Notes under the pieces: model-generated
The model's database searches: none
Seen by the model: the letters and a program-made list of their open reading frames with translations, nothing else
Told to the model about the DNA's origin: nothing
Translations under genes and position numbers: made by a program
From: Torymus aiolomorphi
Taxonomy: Eukaryota > Arthropoda > Insecta > Hymenoptera > Torymidae
Reading direction: 5' to 3'
Assembly (NCBI GenBank): GCA_036365515.1
Contig: CM070874.1
Span: 64,251,583 to 64,315,582, forward strand
Length of the DNA: 64,000 bases
In this document: in pieces, positions 26,810 to 37,331 of the stretch
Numbering within the stretch: the stretch's first letter is position 1
Layout of the letters: the number at the start of each line of letters is the position of its first letter

Positions 26810-27420
26810 GCAGAAAAAGTATCGAATTTGAAAATTGAGCAAATCGCGATTTTTAAAGAACAGGCATGTAAAGAATTCAAATGCGTATTTGTATGTGAAG
26901 AAATTAAATTTCTATCTTTATTAGTTTTATTAAAAATCCCAATAAACTATTTTTTTTTTTTTCGATAAAAAAGTTTAATGTAATTTTCTGTTCAACTCGC
27001 CAGAACTTCGTTCTGATCAAATATTTCCTTCAAAAAATTTTACACAACAAATTTTGTAGTATTAGGAATATTATAAACCATAGTGCAATAATAAAGATTG
27101 TTATTGAACCAAATAGAAAATGTTATCACAATTTTTTTTTTTCTATTTTAAACCTGCATTTTCAAATGCAAAAATTGTGTAACGAATTTCCTAATTTTTC
27201 TCTATGTATTGTTGCTAAATAGAATTTTTCGTGATTGTTACGATAAATACTGTTGAAGGCCACGCGCCACGCTATACATGTTACGACGGTCGCACGACAA
27301 GAAAATTTCAGTAGTCTATGTATTTTGTTAAAAATTTGTACCATTTTTCGTGATCGTGTCATACGCACGTCGTAATACGTGTACCGTGGCGCGCGGCCTT
27401 CAACAGCATATGTCTTTTAT
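26810..27420. repeat. Penelope-associated repeat, second inverted pair
   Basis: The forward part at 26985-27280 is followed by a reversed part at 27285-27420 ending 'cgcggccttcaacagcata'. This is the same inverted organisation as at 24170-24870, and the upstream 'gcgatttttaaa' to 'aaaaatcccaataaact' segment is also shared. Confidence 0.65.
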
Positions 27421-28190
27421 TCATCTCATTATCGTCTTTTTCTCTCTAAAAGAAAAACCGCTGCCAATTCATTGGCCCCGTGGCTTCCTCAAACTTAATT
27501 TGCTGATTCCTTTAATTATTAATAACAAAATTTATAATTTTTTCAACAATTTATGACATAATTCTAATTAAATTAATTTATGAATATTAAAAAGTATTAA
27601 TTTTTTAAATTATGTATAAAATATGAATAAAATAATAGGTATGATTTATTTTTTAAATTACGTGTGAAAAACAAATAAAATTCCTAATAACGTTTACTTC
27701 AAATTATATTTTCTTTGTGAAATTTCACACATACCTATATTGCCTATACCAGCCACAAAATTGTCTATAAATTTCATGTTTATACATAAAGCCGTTCCCG
27801 AAAAATTATGATTTGAAAAGAGGACTAAAACAGTTTTAGCCTCAAATATCTCCGAAATTCATAAACGAATTTACCATAAGAACTCGTATAATAAATAATA
27901 TACAAACTCTACATCTCTACAAAATTTCAAAGGAATTAAAACAATTTTACTCTAGTTCGTCGCGCGGCACGAAGAAAAGCCAACTTGGAAGTTACAGGCG
28001 AAGAAAAGCCAAAAATGCGTCTAAGGCGAAAAAAGCCAGCTTGCGTCCTCCCAGACGAAGAAAAGCTAAGAATTGAAATCTCGGATTCCCTTGGCCATTT
28101 TATAAAAAATGGAAAATCCAAAAAGGTTCTTTTGAACAATTTGAAAATATTTTATGGGTAAAATAGATATATTTTCTAGGGGGGTTAAGA
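27421..28190. other. AT-rich non-coding region
   Basis: 27780-27960 resembles R1 and 14620-14710 ('cgttcccgaaaaattatg', 'cctcaaatatctccgaaat'). 27960-28070 has a local triplication of 'gaagaaaagccaa'-type units. No gene is supported. Confidence 0.45.
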
Positions 28191-28440
28191 ATTACAATGG
28201 TCAGGAATTCCGATAGCGAAAATCCCGATAGGTAATTTAACCGATAGCTAAATCATCGGAATAAGGTTCTAATCTAATAGGAAAAATTCCTACGAGAAAG
28301 TTATAAATGGTCAATAGTTCCGAAAATAATTTTGACAGTGGTCAAAAGTTTCGTAAATAATTTTGACAATGGGTCATAGTAACGAAAATGAAATATCCGA
28401 AAGGTCAAATAGTCGAAATAAAATCAATGATGAGCAATAT
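28191..28440. repeat. Dispersed repeat R6, copy b, and diffuse repeat
   Basis: 28298-28425 matches 26050-26175. The preceding 28195-28290 has the 'ccgatagc' and 'cccgataggtaatt' phrases seen at 21690-21740. Confidence 0.65.
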
Positions 28441-29198
28441 TTTTTCTTTTATTAAACAAATTATTTCAAAAATTTTTTTTTAAAATACTATATTTCTTAT
28501 TCAATTTTTATTTTCAATCAGATCTGTTCGGACCTGTCGAAAAGCGTCACTGACAACGAATCCTTATATTCTATATTTTATTGAATGAAATTAAAACCAA
28601 CCGCTAAAAGCTTAACAATCAATAACATTCAACATCATCATACTGCTTTTATCAAACGCATGCACATCAGATCAGATAACGTCCAACAGCCCGTAAAAAA
28701 GCTCTCGTCGAGCGCTTCCCTTTTGCGATGATCTTCATAACCACCCATACGATGCGTGGAGAATGTCTATTGCAAAACGCACCGTGACGCGCGCTCATAT
28801 ACCGGAGCGCCCGAAGACGAGCTGGACGTCGTCTGTCCAAGAAAAAAAAAAAGAAGAACTCGCACGCGTATATATATATATATACAGCTCCATCATAATA
28901 CAGTGCGACGGAAAGCAAAAGCCTCCTCTCGTCTGCACTGCCTTCTTCCCTCCCCCCTCGCGCGTATTATCGGCCTCGGCGTCGTCTATTTTCCTCGTAA
29001 ATCCCGAAAGGAAGTCCCTCGGGGCGCCGCCGTCCGATCGTTCATCCTACACACACGCACGTGTATGTGTGTACCTGTGTAATGCGCATACATATATGTA
29101 CGCGAGAGAGCTTTGCTCTCCTCGCCTATATCCGGTTACGCGCGTCGATCCGGCCCTCGAGGTCCTTTCGTTTCGGTTTCGCCTTTTTATCTGTCTCC

Positions 29199-29229
<31 letters not shown>

Positions 29230-31800
29230 TTCTCCCCTGTTTTTATTTCCCGCTCTCTCGGTCGTGCCCGGCCTGTTTACACGCTTGACGGAATTGATGA
29301 ATGCCCCGGCGTTGTGATTTGCGATCTAGCTGCTCTCTGCGATGTTATATGATCTGTGACAAGTTGTTGGATTTAATTATATAGAAAAAGGATGGCAGTC
29401 GTATGTGCATGATGGTGTAGCGTATTTTTTATTCTATTTTTAATTTATAAGCCTGTTAAATAGAGAAGATAATGATCGGAATACAATAAGAGGAAATGCG
29501 TAAGATATAATTTTATTTTTTCGTTTTAGGGGCAAAATTAAGTAGTTATTAAAATATTAAACATAAATTCATAATAAATAGAATATCGGGTTCGAAAGTA
29601 TCATTTCGCGCTGAGTGTATCTGTCATTGTTATTTTACAAAACAGACTTATAAAATTTTTATCATTACAATAATCACAATAATTATTTTACTTCTCGTAA
29701 ACTTAGTTTTTTTTTGTAAATAAAAATAATTAATTTCCTCAACCCAAGAGCAATATTTTATTCTCTATATCAAACTTAATCCTCATTTCAGTGAACAAAA
29801 GCTCGCTTTCACTCAATTCGCTCATCAATAATCTCATCAACTCGCCGGCATTCAATGCATCACTCATCATTACCAACTGTCCACCACCAAACCCTCGCCT
29901 CAAAGCTCTCGCATACCACACCGCGATCGCACAATCTCACCCAATCGCCCGCCTCGAACCGGCTCGATCCGAAATCACCATCCGTCATACTCTCGCGTGT
30001 TTTTATCAACCACGGCGATCTCTTCACTTTTTCGGTCCAAAAATCCCCCTTCCCCCCGTTCAAGATTTCGCTCTCGTCTTTCCGACAGGACGACGGATGC
30101 TCATTCTCCTCGCGCGTCGCGTGTCTGTCTCTCTCTCCCTGAGCACGTGGGCGGCGGAGCCTCCACGGGTATAATGGTTACACCAGCGCTCGGAGCTCTC
30201 CTCTCGCGCGTCCCCCTTCTTCCCGTTATGTATGGAGGGTCGCGGTGTGCCACTAAAGCGCGGCGGCAGCAGCAGAGCTTATTTATGCACTTGGTATCGA
30301 TGCACGCAGCGATGCTGCGGGTATAGTCGGTTTTGTGGGTTCCGGTAGCGGTGATTGCTGTGTGTGTATGAGAGAGATTTTGGGGTGGGACTTCTTTTTT
30401 TTTTGTTATTGAAATGTGACGATGTGGTGGAGATAAGAGTTCGGATGGTACTGAAAAATATCATTTACATTTCTATTCTGAACTTTCCGTTTGTTTAAGC
30501 TGCCTTTAATTGAAAGTGAACGTAATCCGAAGCGTACAGTTTGAGGATGGTTTATCAGTTTCATTATGCCGTTATATAGATAACATTGTTATTTGATATG
30601 CTAAATAGTTTAAATTTATTTTGAACGTATGAGTGCATCATTAATTAACAACATCATTTCATGACAATTTTTTATAGTGTTTTTCTACTCGTAATTTACA
30701 ATTACTTTCTCAAATTAATGATACACTTCAAAATCATGTCAATCATGTAACAGAATTTCTGGAGACAAATTAAGCAATTATGCAAGATCCCATAACAGTA
30801 ATTTCAAAATGTAGCGTACAAATTAGTAAAACGCTGTATAATTTCACGCATATACTTTGATATCTACATCAACGACAGAGCATGTTCGATATTTTTTATT
30901 TCCCGTTACGCATCGACCGAGAAAAAAAAACAAAAAAACTCGGCGTTACATAAAGTCCTCTCCGCGAAGTCGGAAAGTATTTATACAAAACTTTAATGTT
31001 TTCCTGCTCCTTAAAAAGAAAATGTCCGGAACACTGCGCGCTTTTATATACATATACACAGGGTGGGCACACCGCCACGGCGAGAGATGGTAATGCATAC
31101 CGCGGGATAAACGATGAGGCACACCGGCGCGCTAACTTTCATCTCTCTCTCTCTTTCTTGCGCCCGCAATATGCATGTAAATCGAAAGTATACACTTATA
31201 ATAAATACGAGATGTAGATAAAGCGCGCGCGCGCGGCTCTGCTGCCGCTGCTGGTGCTGCTGCGTGGAAAGCGATTATTATTAATACACGAGAGTAGCAT
31301 GCGCCGCCGTGTGTATGTGTGTGATAGCCGTGCGACTTTGAGGTAGCTCCTGGTAGAGAGAACGAGAAGAAGACAATCTTTCGTACTCGTCGATTTATTT
31401 ACAGTTAGAATGGCGTATGCGTGCACGTTCAATGAGAGATTGAGCGATTTCACGTGGGGTGTGCGTGTGCGCACGCGCGCGCGTCGTTAAATGAGGTGGA
31501 TAAGTGATTCAAAGGGGAGTTTATTGTGAATGCATATAGCGGGGTTATTTTTGCATACCGTAATTGAACATGCGTCTCTGTAATACTGGGTTAATTACCT
31601 TTATTGAATCGCTAACGGAGGTAGTCTGCGTGCATTTTAACGATTTCGAGGTCCTGTTAGTTATGATGATGGATTGTGGAGGTCACTTAAAATAGTACAT
31701 GATTGGAATAAAATATAACTGTTTGCAAATAAAGTTTCGATGATTGAAGAAATATTTTAGCGATAGAGAAATAAAGATGAAAAACAACACTATATTTTTT
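28441..31800. other. CpG- and GC-richer unique non-coding block upstream of pacifastin
   Basis: The block contains CT runs (29200-29232), TA and CA runs, many CGCG clusters and AT-rich gaps, with little dispersed-repeat content. Several open frames of 60-180 codons overlap one another on different strands. They are rich in Ser, Arg and Leu from CT repeats, and I regard them as spurious. Regulatory DNA is possible. Confidence 0.4.
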
Positions 31801-31811
31801 TATATTATCAT

Positions 31812-31817
31812 TTTATT
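31812..31817 (-). promoter_or_regulatory. Polyadenylation signal of the pacifastin-like gene
   Basis: AATAAA on the minus strand lies about 85 bp downstream of the stop codon. Confidence 0.5.
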
Positions 31818-31902
31818 TAAAAAAATAGTCCTCCATACAAATTCTACGTTTTCAGTACAACAATTGTCAAACAAATAGATTGAATTAATTCTTATGGCAC
31901 GT

Positions 31903-32421
31903 TTACTCGTCGTCCGGGCAGAGGATCAGAGTACAGAGCGCGAACTTGCCACTGGCGCCGCACTGGCAGGCGTTACACCTGTCGTAGAAGGTTTGGCCAG
32001 CCGGGCACTTCTTACCCTGGGCGTATCCATCGATGCGGATCTTATCGACAGGTGGGCATTCTATGAGGGTGCAGCTGGCGGCCTTACCGTTGAGGCTGCA
32101 CTTGCAGACGTTGCAGTTGTCGAGGAAGTGCTGGTTGGGCTCGCACTCACCGGTCAGGCTGAAGGCGTCGTTGTGCGGGTAGTTTGGCTTTGCAACGTCC
32201 TTGGGTTTGTGTGGGCAAGCCATGCGGGTGCAGCCAGCAGCGTATCCGTCACCCATGCAGAAGCACTCGTTGCAGTCGTCGTAGAAAACGTTGGCTGGGC
32301 AGGGGTCGCCCTGCTTGTACCCGTAGACCACCGGGAGGCCGTCCCTCTCCTCTTCCTTCACGGGAGAAGCGTGGCAGACGGTGAGGACCGCAAGAGCGAC
32401 GACTATTGCGAAGGCACGCAT
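31903..32421 (-). CDS. Pacifastin-like protease inhibitor precursor, three domains
   Basis: A single uninterrupted frame of 172 residues. The signal peptide covers residues 1-18 and ends ...VCHA. Three pacifastin light-chain domains follow at 41-69, 93-122 and 139-168. Each has the six-cysteine pattern C-x8/9-C-N-x-C-x-C-x8-C-T-x3-C. In this family the reactive bond follows the CT pair. Predicted P1 residues are Arg66 (trypsin-type target), Leu119 and Leu165 (chymotrypsin- or elastase-type targets). Linkers between domains are charged and Pro-containing, so the precursor may be cleaved into separate inhibitors. It is secreted and could act in haemolymph proteolytic cascades or in venom or salivary fluid; the context does not decide. 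Its leader was duplicated at about 35702-35780. Confidence 0.92.
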   Translation of the reverse strand: MRAFAIVVALAVLTVCHASPVKEEERDGLPVVYGYKQGDPCPANVFYDDCNECFCMGDGYAAGCTRMACPHKPKDVAKPNYPHNDAFSLTGECEPNQHFLDNCNVCKCSLNGKAASCTLIECPPVDKIRIDGYAQGKKCPAGQTFYDRCNACQCGASGKFALCTLILCPDDE

Positions 32422-32507
32422 CTTGGCTGTTTTATTGCTGGTGGGTATGTACTCGCACTGCTTCGATTCTGTCTAATGAATCACAAATTGGCCTTGTCTA
32501 GCTGGTG

Positions 32508-32515
32508 CTTATATA
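32508..32515 (-). promoter_or_regulatory. TATA box of the pacifastin-like gene
   Basis: TATATAAG on the minus strand lies about 87 bp upstream of the ATG, giving a predicted 5' UTR of roughly 55-60 bp. Confidence 0.6.
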
Positions 32516-32539
32516 CTAATGGCGCTCTTTGGTTTTAAC

Positions 32540-32904
32540 GAAATCGTGACTATGCGCAGATTGTTTGCTCAACGCGTTACAACGTACAATGAGAAATAGC
32601 AAAGTTTGTCTGCTACGAATTTTAATAGGAAGGTGTGTTTACGTTACATAAAGCGTTTGGTTTTCATAAAATTGATATAATTAGTCATAATCAAACACTT
32701 CGCGCTGGTAGATTTGCGTACAGAGATAAGTGATTCGGGAAGAATTATTATATTGATATCATTTTGCTGAAAGTTAGTGTATAAAGAATTATAACATTTA
32801 TCACTTCTTTTAATTAAAAAAGAGATAGCATGTATTGGCACATAGTTTCTTCAAATTTAATTTTGTTGTCCCCTTTTCTTAGCAATAATTATTTTTTGTT
32901 TGTT
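32540..32904. other. AT-rich spacer
   Basis: No gene or repeat partner recognised. Confidence 0.4.
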
Positions 32905-33075
32905 TTTAAGAAAGAATGTATACATATATAGTCTACACTGAAACAGTTTACACGATTAAAATCTACATCATGTGTACATCATATTGATGTAGATTTTAAC
33001 TGTGCACAATTTATCTCGATAAATAGTTTGTGCGCCGAAATTCTCTGTGTAGACTTTATTTGTGTACAATTTTAT
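32905..33075. repeat. Dispersed repeat R3, truncated copy c
   Basis: This copy matches the right half of R3 from the codons for 'NVYIYSLH' through 'tttatctcgataaatagttt' to 'tgtgtagactttatttgtgt'. It ends about 25 bp before the duplicated protease segment starts. Confidence 0.75.
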
Positions 33076-33097
33076 TATATTTTAAAGACTTGTACGA

Positions 33098-33708
33098 TTG
33101 TTCTATTAATGATCATTTGATAAGATCGGTGTGTATAAGGAAGATTTATTTTTTCATTTTCACTTATTGCAGTCATGAAGGTTTTGTGTATTTTGTTGTG
33201 CGTCGTTTTCGCGAGTGGCTTCTATATAGGTAAAAGAGATTTTGAATAGTATTTTTGTTGATTAAAATAAATTTTTCAATTACATATTATATTTCAATTT
33301 CTAATAGATAACAATGGAATACATGAAAATAAAATATTTGGAGGAGATTACGTTAAAATAGAACATGCACCATATCAGGTAAATAAATATCAACTAAATT
33401 TCTTTAATGTAACTGGTTAAAAAATTAATAGATTATTTGATAGATTTATTAATAAATTTATTTATTAATAGATTGTTGACTAAAATAGTCCATGAACGAC
33501 ATTAATATACGTACTTGCTTTATGCATTGAATAAATTTCATACAAAACAGTTTATAGAAATTTAAAAGTTTTCTAAAATAATTCAAGAAGATGCTGAATC
33601 TGATTAAAGCTCCATATATTTTGTACATCAACATAATAATTTCAATATAAATCTTTAAGCCCATACCTCTCAGGATGAAAGTATTTAAATTTGTTTTTAG
33701 GCTAGCTA
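33098..33708 (+). pseudogene. Truncated serine-protease duplicate (promoter, exons 1-2, start of exon 3)
   Basis: This is an inverted copy of the left end of the protease at 3057-4603. Homology starts about 77 bp upstream of the ATG and includes TGTATAAG. It covers exon 1 (33175-33229), intron 1, exon 2 (33308-33378) and intron 2, and breaks 7 bases into exon 3 at 33707. Exon lengths (55 and 71 bp), splice sites and reading frame are preserved. The mature N-terminus reads IFGG instead of IVGG. No catalytic residue is present. If spliced as in the parent, a TAG arises immediately after the break, so the product would be a 44-residue secreted peptide. It is either a dead fragment or a new short secreted peptide. 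Confidence 0.85.
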
Positions 33709-33754
33709 GAATTCAAATACATTCGTGTAAATGGTTTTTTGTTGACCATTTCAG

Positions 33755-33798
33755 CATCTCCGATGAGGATCACAGTGAAGTGATCGTAACGTTGGCAA
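33755..33798 (+). ncRNA. Decayed hammerhead-like motif (Penelope-type)
   Basis: CCGATGA, then a GATCAC/GTGATC stem, then GTAAC followed by GTTGGC mirrors CTGAGGA, stem, GAAACGTTGGGC at 62348-62383. Each conserved box has one change from CUGANGA and GAAA, so it is probably inactive. It lies about 45 bp past the break of the protease duplicate. Confidence 0.3.
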
Positions 33799-33799
33799 A

Positions 33800-34027
33800 A
33801 AAAATCACACACTTGAGTGTTTATTTTTGTCCTCCTTCCTCATAATTAATGGACAGTGCGATCAGTCATCTCAACGTACGATATAATTAGAAATATGTAG
33901 AAGTAATATCCTAAAAATATATTCAATTTGTGATATAATTAGACCCAAAAAAAGATTTAGATCAATTTTAACCAAATATATGGCCATTTCAAAAGTTTTG
34001 CTTTGCCGTCGACTCCAGATTCAGAAA
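33800..34027. other. AT-rich spacer
   Basis: No gene or repeat partner recognised. Confidence 0.4.
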
Positions 34028-34255
34028 CTGCATATATTTTAATGGGAGAGGTCCTGATATTTTATATGATTATAATAATTTTGATATTTTATATGATTAT
34101 TGACTGAAGAGTTGTATGTATTCAATTTATTTGATTAAATAATTTTTTACGGTCAAAAATTATTTAATCAAGTAAATTGGATACATACAACTCTTCAGTC
34201 AATAGTCATATAAAATACCAAAATTTTAGGACCTCTCGCATTAAAATATACTCAA
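34028..34255. repeat. Small foldback, about 100-bp arms
   Basis: 'tattttaatgggagaggtcc' pairs with 'aggacctctcgcattaaaata'-type sequence on the right. The arms continue through 'tgactgaagagttgtatgta' and 'aatttatttgattaaataat' to a centre near 34150. One arm has a short internal duplication of 'gatattttatatgattat'. Confidence 0.8.
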
Positions 34256-34404
34256 AGTTTTTTTTCTAAAACAAATGCGTTACGATTATCAAGAGAACAA
34301 GACCGAAAATTATCGTAAGCACTAATGAAATATTCTCCTTGACAGTAGGAGCAACGTCGTACGCGCTTTTATGCGTTGTGAGCTATAAGTCCAGAATTTA
34401 CTTT

Positions 34405-35357
34405 TTTAAACGGTAACAGCGACCGTTTCTGCAACGATTGATCACCTGTCAGCACGGTAGGTTGCTGCGTTGGTGACGCCTCAAGCATCTGAATACATGA
34501 CTTTAGAAACGTGTTCAACTCCTTCCAGGTGATCGCTGTTGTGGTGTCACCGAGGGATATCTCCCAATCTCGACGAGTGGTGGAGTCAAGACGTCGGATA
34601 GTTAGGTTTACGTTAAGTCACTCATATCCTCAACTGGTCGACCAAGTGTTTGCAGAGTTTCAGTGAGCTCCGCCGTTCCGTTTCCGAGCACCTTGAAGGC
34701 ACTAGATGATTCGTGTTGAGCAGGGCTAATATCAAGAAATGTATTAATACACAGGTTGACCAGTGCACGCATATTTTCATAGTGGGATTTAAGTCTCCCC
34801 CAAGCACGGGCATAATTAGCATCTGTTACGGGAATATTTTTCAATAGATCATCTGCTTCACCAGATATAGAGCTTTTGAGATAATACAGACGTTCAACGT
34901 CTTGGAGATTATGGTCGTGCTTCATGAACGCCGTGAACACGACTTTAAATGACGTCCAGTCAGAATATTTTCCTGAGAATTGCGGCAGGGTGATATTAGG
35001 CAGCTTACGGTTCACCGATTTTTTATCAACAGGTTCAGCAGCGCTCTCAGTACCCTACGGTGCTTTTGGGTTCAATGCATCCAAGGCGTCTAAGAACTTT
35101 GCCTTTTGTACAAGGTAAATTTTCTCATAATCTTCGATAAAATCTTTGTTGAAGTAGATTGTGCTGTCGTCAGCGTCAGTCTTAACCGCCATCATCTGCT
35201 CATACCTTGCTTGGATAGTGCTCCATTTCGCTTCGAGAGCAGCTAATCTAGCCTGAAGAGCTTCTTTCGATTTTTGTTCCCCTTTCTTCTGTAGATTGAG
35301 AAAGGCGCGGAACATTAGATCTGCTTCCTTTACTTGTGCATCGATGTTCTTGTCCAT
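34405..35357 (-). mobile_element. BEL/Pao LTR retrotransposon, gag remnant
   Basis: The minus-strand frame starts at 35357 with a coiled-coil-like, Lys/Glu-rich N-terminus of about 100 residues. An in-frame TAG follows near 35055. The frame continues with the DUF1759-type capsid signature 'LPQFSGKYSDWTSFKVVF' and 'LYYLKSSISGEADDLLKNIP'. A frameshift near 34611 hides the next part ('TTRRDWEISLGDTTTAI'), which runs to about 34405. Only gag survives; no zinc knuckle, protease or RT follows. Confidence 0.85.
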
Positions 35358-35359
35358 CG

Positions 35360-35700
35360 TTGCTGATTGATCCGTTGCACTTCACGTGTTGAGTATACGT
35401 TGTGCGATGACACTAGCTATGTGCCAGAAAAGGTAGAGAGAGATGTTAGATATCAGTTCTGAGGTAGCACGGCTTAGAAGTGATATGATGCTCCGCGAGT
35501 GGGAGCGCGAGAGAGAAGGTGCGCCAGGGCGCTATTGAGAGAAGTAAGACAGAAGATATGTCGCGCATGTACTCTCTCATAAGAGACAAAAGCACGTGGT
35601 TCGTGATAGCAGCGAGCGCGTGGCATCCGGTCGGATGCCGAAAGTTACGGCTGCGCGGCTCGGCTAGAGGCGCCGAGCTTGACCGAGACCGTGCCCGGAA
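35360..35700 (-). mobile_element. Possible LTR and leader of the BEL gag remnant
   Basis: This GC-rich block sits where the 5' LTR and leader of the gag remnant should be. On the minus strand it ends '...GATATCTAACA' before the gag leader, like an LTR 3' end. I could not identify a primer-binding site or LTR start. It borders the captured signal-peptide sequence. Confidence 0.35.
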
Positions 35701-35835
35701 GGCACGGGAGAAGCGTGGCAGACGGCGAGGACCGCGAGAGCGACGACTACTGCGAAGGCACGCATCTTGGCTCTTTTCCATAGTCCATTGTAAATCTATG
35801 ATGAATAAGATAAACGCGATTAGAAATACTTTCAT
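35446..35835 (-). pseudogene. Chimeric frame: secretory leader joined to a copied pacifastin leader
   Basis: On the minus strand a TATA box (35911-35918) is followed by an ATG at 35835 that opens a hydrophobic leader, MKVFLIAFILFIIDLQW. Seventy bases later, in another frame, 35702-35780 is a close copy of the pacifastin leader and its upstream bases. Its ATG at 35765 encodes MRAFAVVVALAVLAVCHA. Homology to pacifastin stops right after SPV and changes to the GC-rich putative LTR, so no inhibitor domain remains. The long frame from 35835 is open to 35446 but Arg/Ser-rich and unlikely to be functional. Confidence 0.55.
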
Positions 35836-35910
35836 TTTGTAATACTGGAAACGTTGTTTATCACGTAAATTATTTTGTCACTGAAATGAGCAACTAGTCT
35901 GACTCAAGTT

Positions 35911-35918
35911 TTTATATA
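35911..35918 (-). promoter_or_regulatory. TATA box upstream of the chimeric leader
   Basis: TATATAAA on the minus strand lies about 75 bp upstream of the ATG at 35835, in a setting like the TATA boxes of the protease and pacifastin genes. Confidence 0.5.
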
Positions 35919-35939
35919 CATGCATGTTGGCGTAAGTAT

Positions 35940-37329
35940 TTCTACAATGGTGACTACAGACACGTATAAAAATACTTTTATAATGTATTTATTCTTGTTT
36001 TTAGCGATTCGTTGCTACTTGTAAAAAATGGAAATCTTTACTAATAAATGCACCCATTTTTAGGTTCCTTAAAATATTAGAAAATAGTTTTGTAACTTAA
36101 AAATATTAATATTAAAATTCTTTATAATTTCATTCTAATTACCTGTGACGTATTATAATATTGTAATAGTAAGATTATCACACGCTCTAAAAGCTTTTGA
36201 CAATAAATAACTAAATATTTTACCTTGCATACCTAAAAACTAATTATTCAATTCCAATACAATTAATATATACGTACATTCCTTTACTCTATGAGAGATA
36301 CCTCAAATTAACATACAAAGTAATTCTTGACGAATCACAATTTAAAAAAAAAATAATAAAAATGGCGTGAAAAAGGTACCTTAAGGTTAAAATTTGATGG
36401 TGGTAATTTTTTTGGTCTTATCGTTGGACAAAAATACACAAAATTGCTGCTGTAGACCAATCACACGATACCGGAAAAGATTTAAAATATAATCGTTTAA
36501 AATCTAAACAATATTATAATTCTGTAAGTAAATTTTTGTTTTCAAAATTTATTAATTAAAATTAATTCAGATAAACATTGATTTGAAAATAAATTCCCTA
36601 AAAGAACAGAGCCCTCGTTAATCTTAAACTTTAGACCATTCAGTAATAATAATAGGTAGGAGAGAATACAGCAAGTGCCATAAAAATGAACATAACAATC
36701 ACACTTTGATCAAAGCTGATACATACAAATTCAGTGCCCGCTTCCTTAAATACTCTACGCAACGTTGACTCTTACCAAAAACAATTCACTACCAGACAAT
36801 CGCAATTTATAATCCCACCCCATAAAGGCACTCTAGACCCATCGCAAATCTGCACGACCCAGCCATTAAGCTGATCTCCTCTCGCGCAACCGTATCGCTC
36901 TAAATCGCCTTGACATATTGCGACGGCGAGCCCGCGCCACCCGATTCGCCGGCATTTGTTTACAGCCGGCCGACGAGGAACACTTGTGCGCCCTAAACGT
37001 TGTGGGCCTCTCGGGTGATCACGACGATTTTCTCGCTCGATTGCTCTGATTTTATTATTTGGACAATGAGCCGCACGGGTGTCACGCGCCCGTTTTCTCG
37101 GGTCCTTTGCGCCCCCTCCTGCGACGGCTAAACTTGTTTACCCCCTCGACGGCTGTGGCGATGTCTAGGGCTCGGTGTGGGTGGAGGGGTTGGCAGGGTG
37201 CGCTCCACTTCTGACTGATTTATTTCTCCCCCTTCTCATTTTCACTTTGTCCGTTATGGATGGATACAGCCTCACGTGTGTTTGGCTTTCAGGGTATTAT
37301 ACTTATTTGTGAGACGTCTTTGTTTTGGG
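35940..37329. other. Non-coding region, AT-rich then GC-rich (36860-37250)
   Basis: No gene or repeat partner is recognised. The GC-richer part resembles the unique CpG-rich blocks at 18-20 kb and 28.7-31.5 kb. Confidence 0.4.
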
Positions 37330-37331
37330 TA

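Noticed and set aside
28756..30326. Several frames of 95-184 codons
   Set aside because: Mutually overlapping, dominated by Ser/Leu runs from CT repeats and Arg-rich GC segments, without splice or start context.
31894..32538. 214-codon plus-strand frame
   Set aside because: It is antisense to the pacifastin gene; the minus-strand frame has the signal peptide and the six-cysteine domains.
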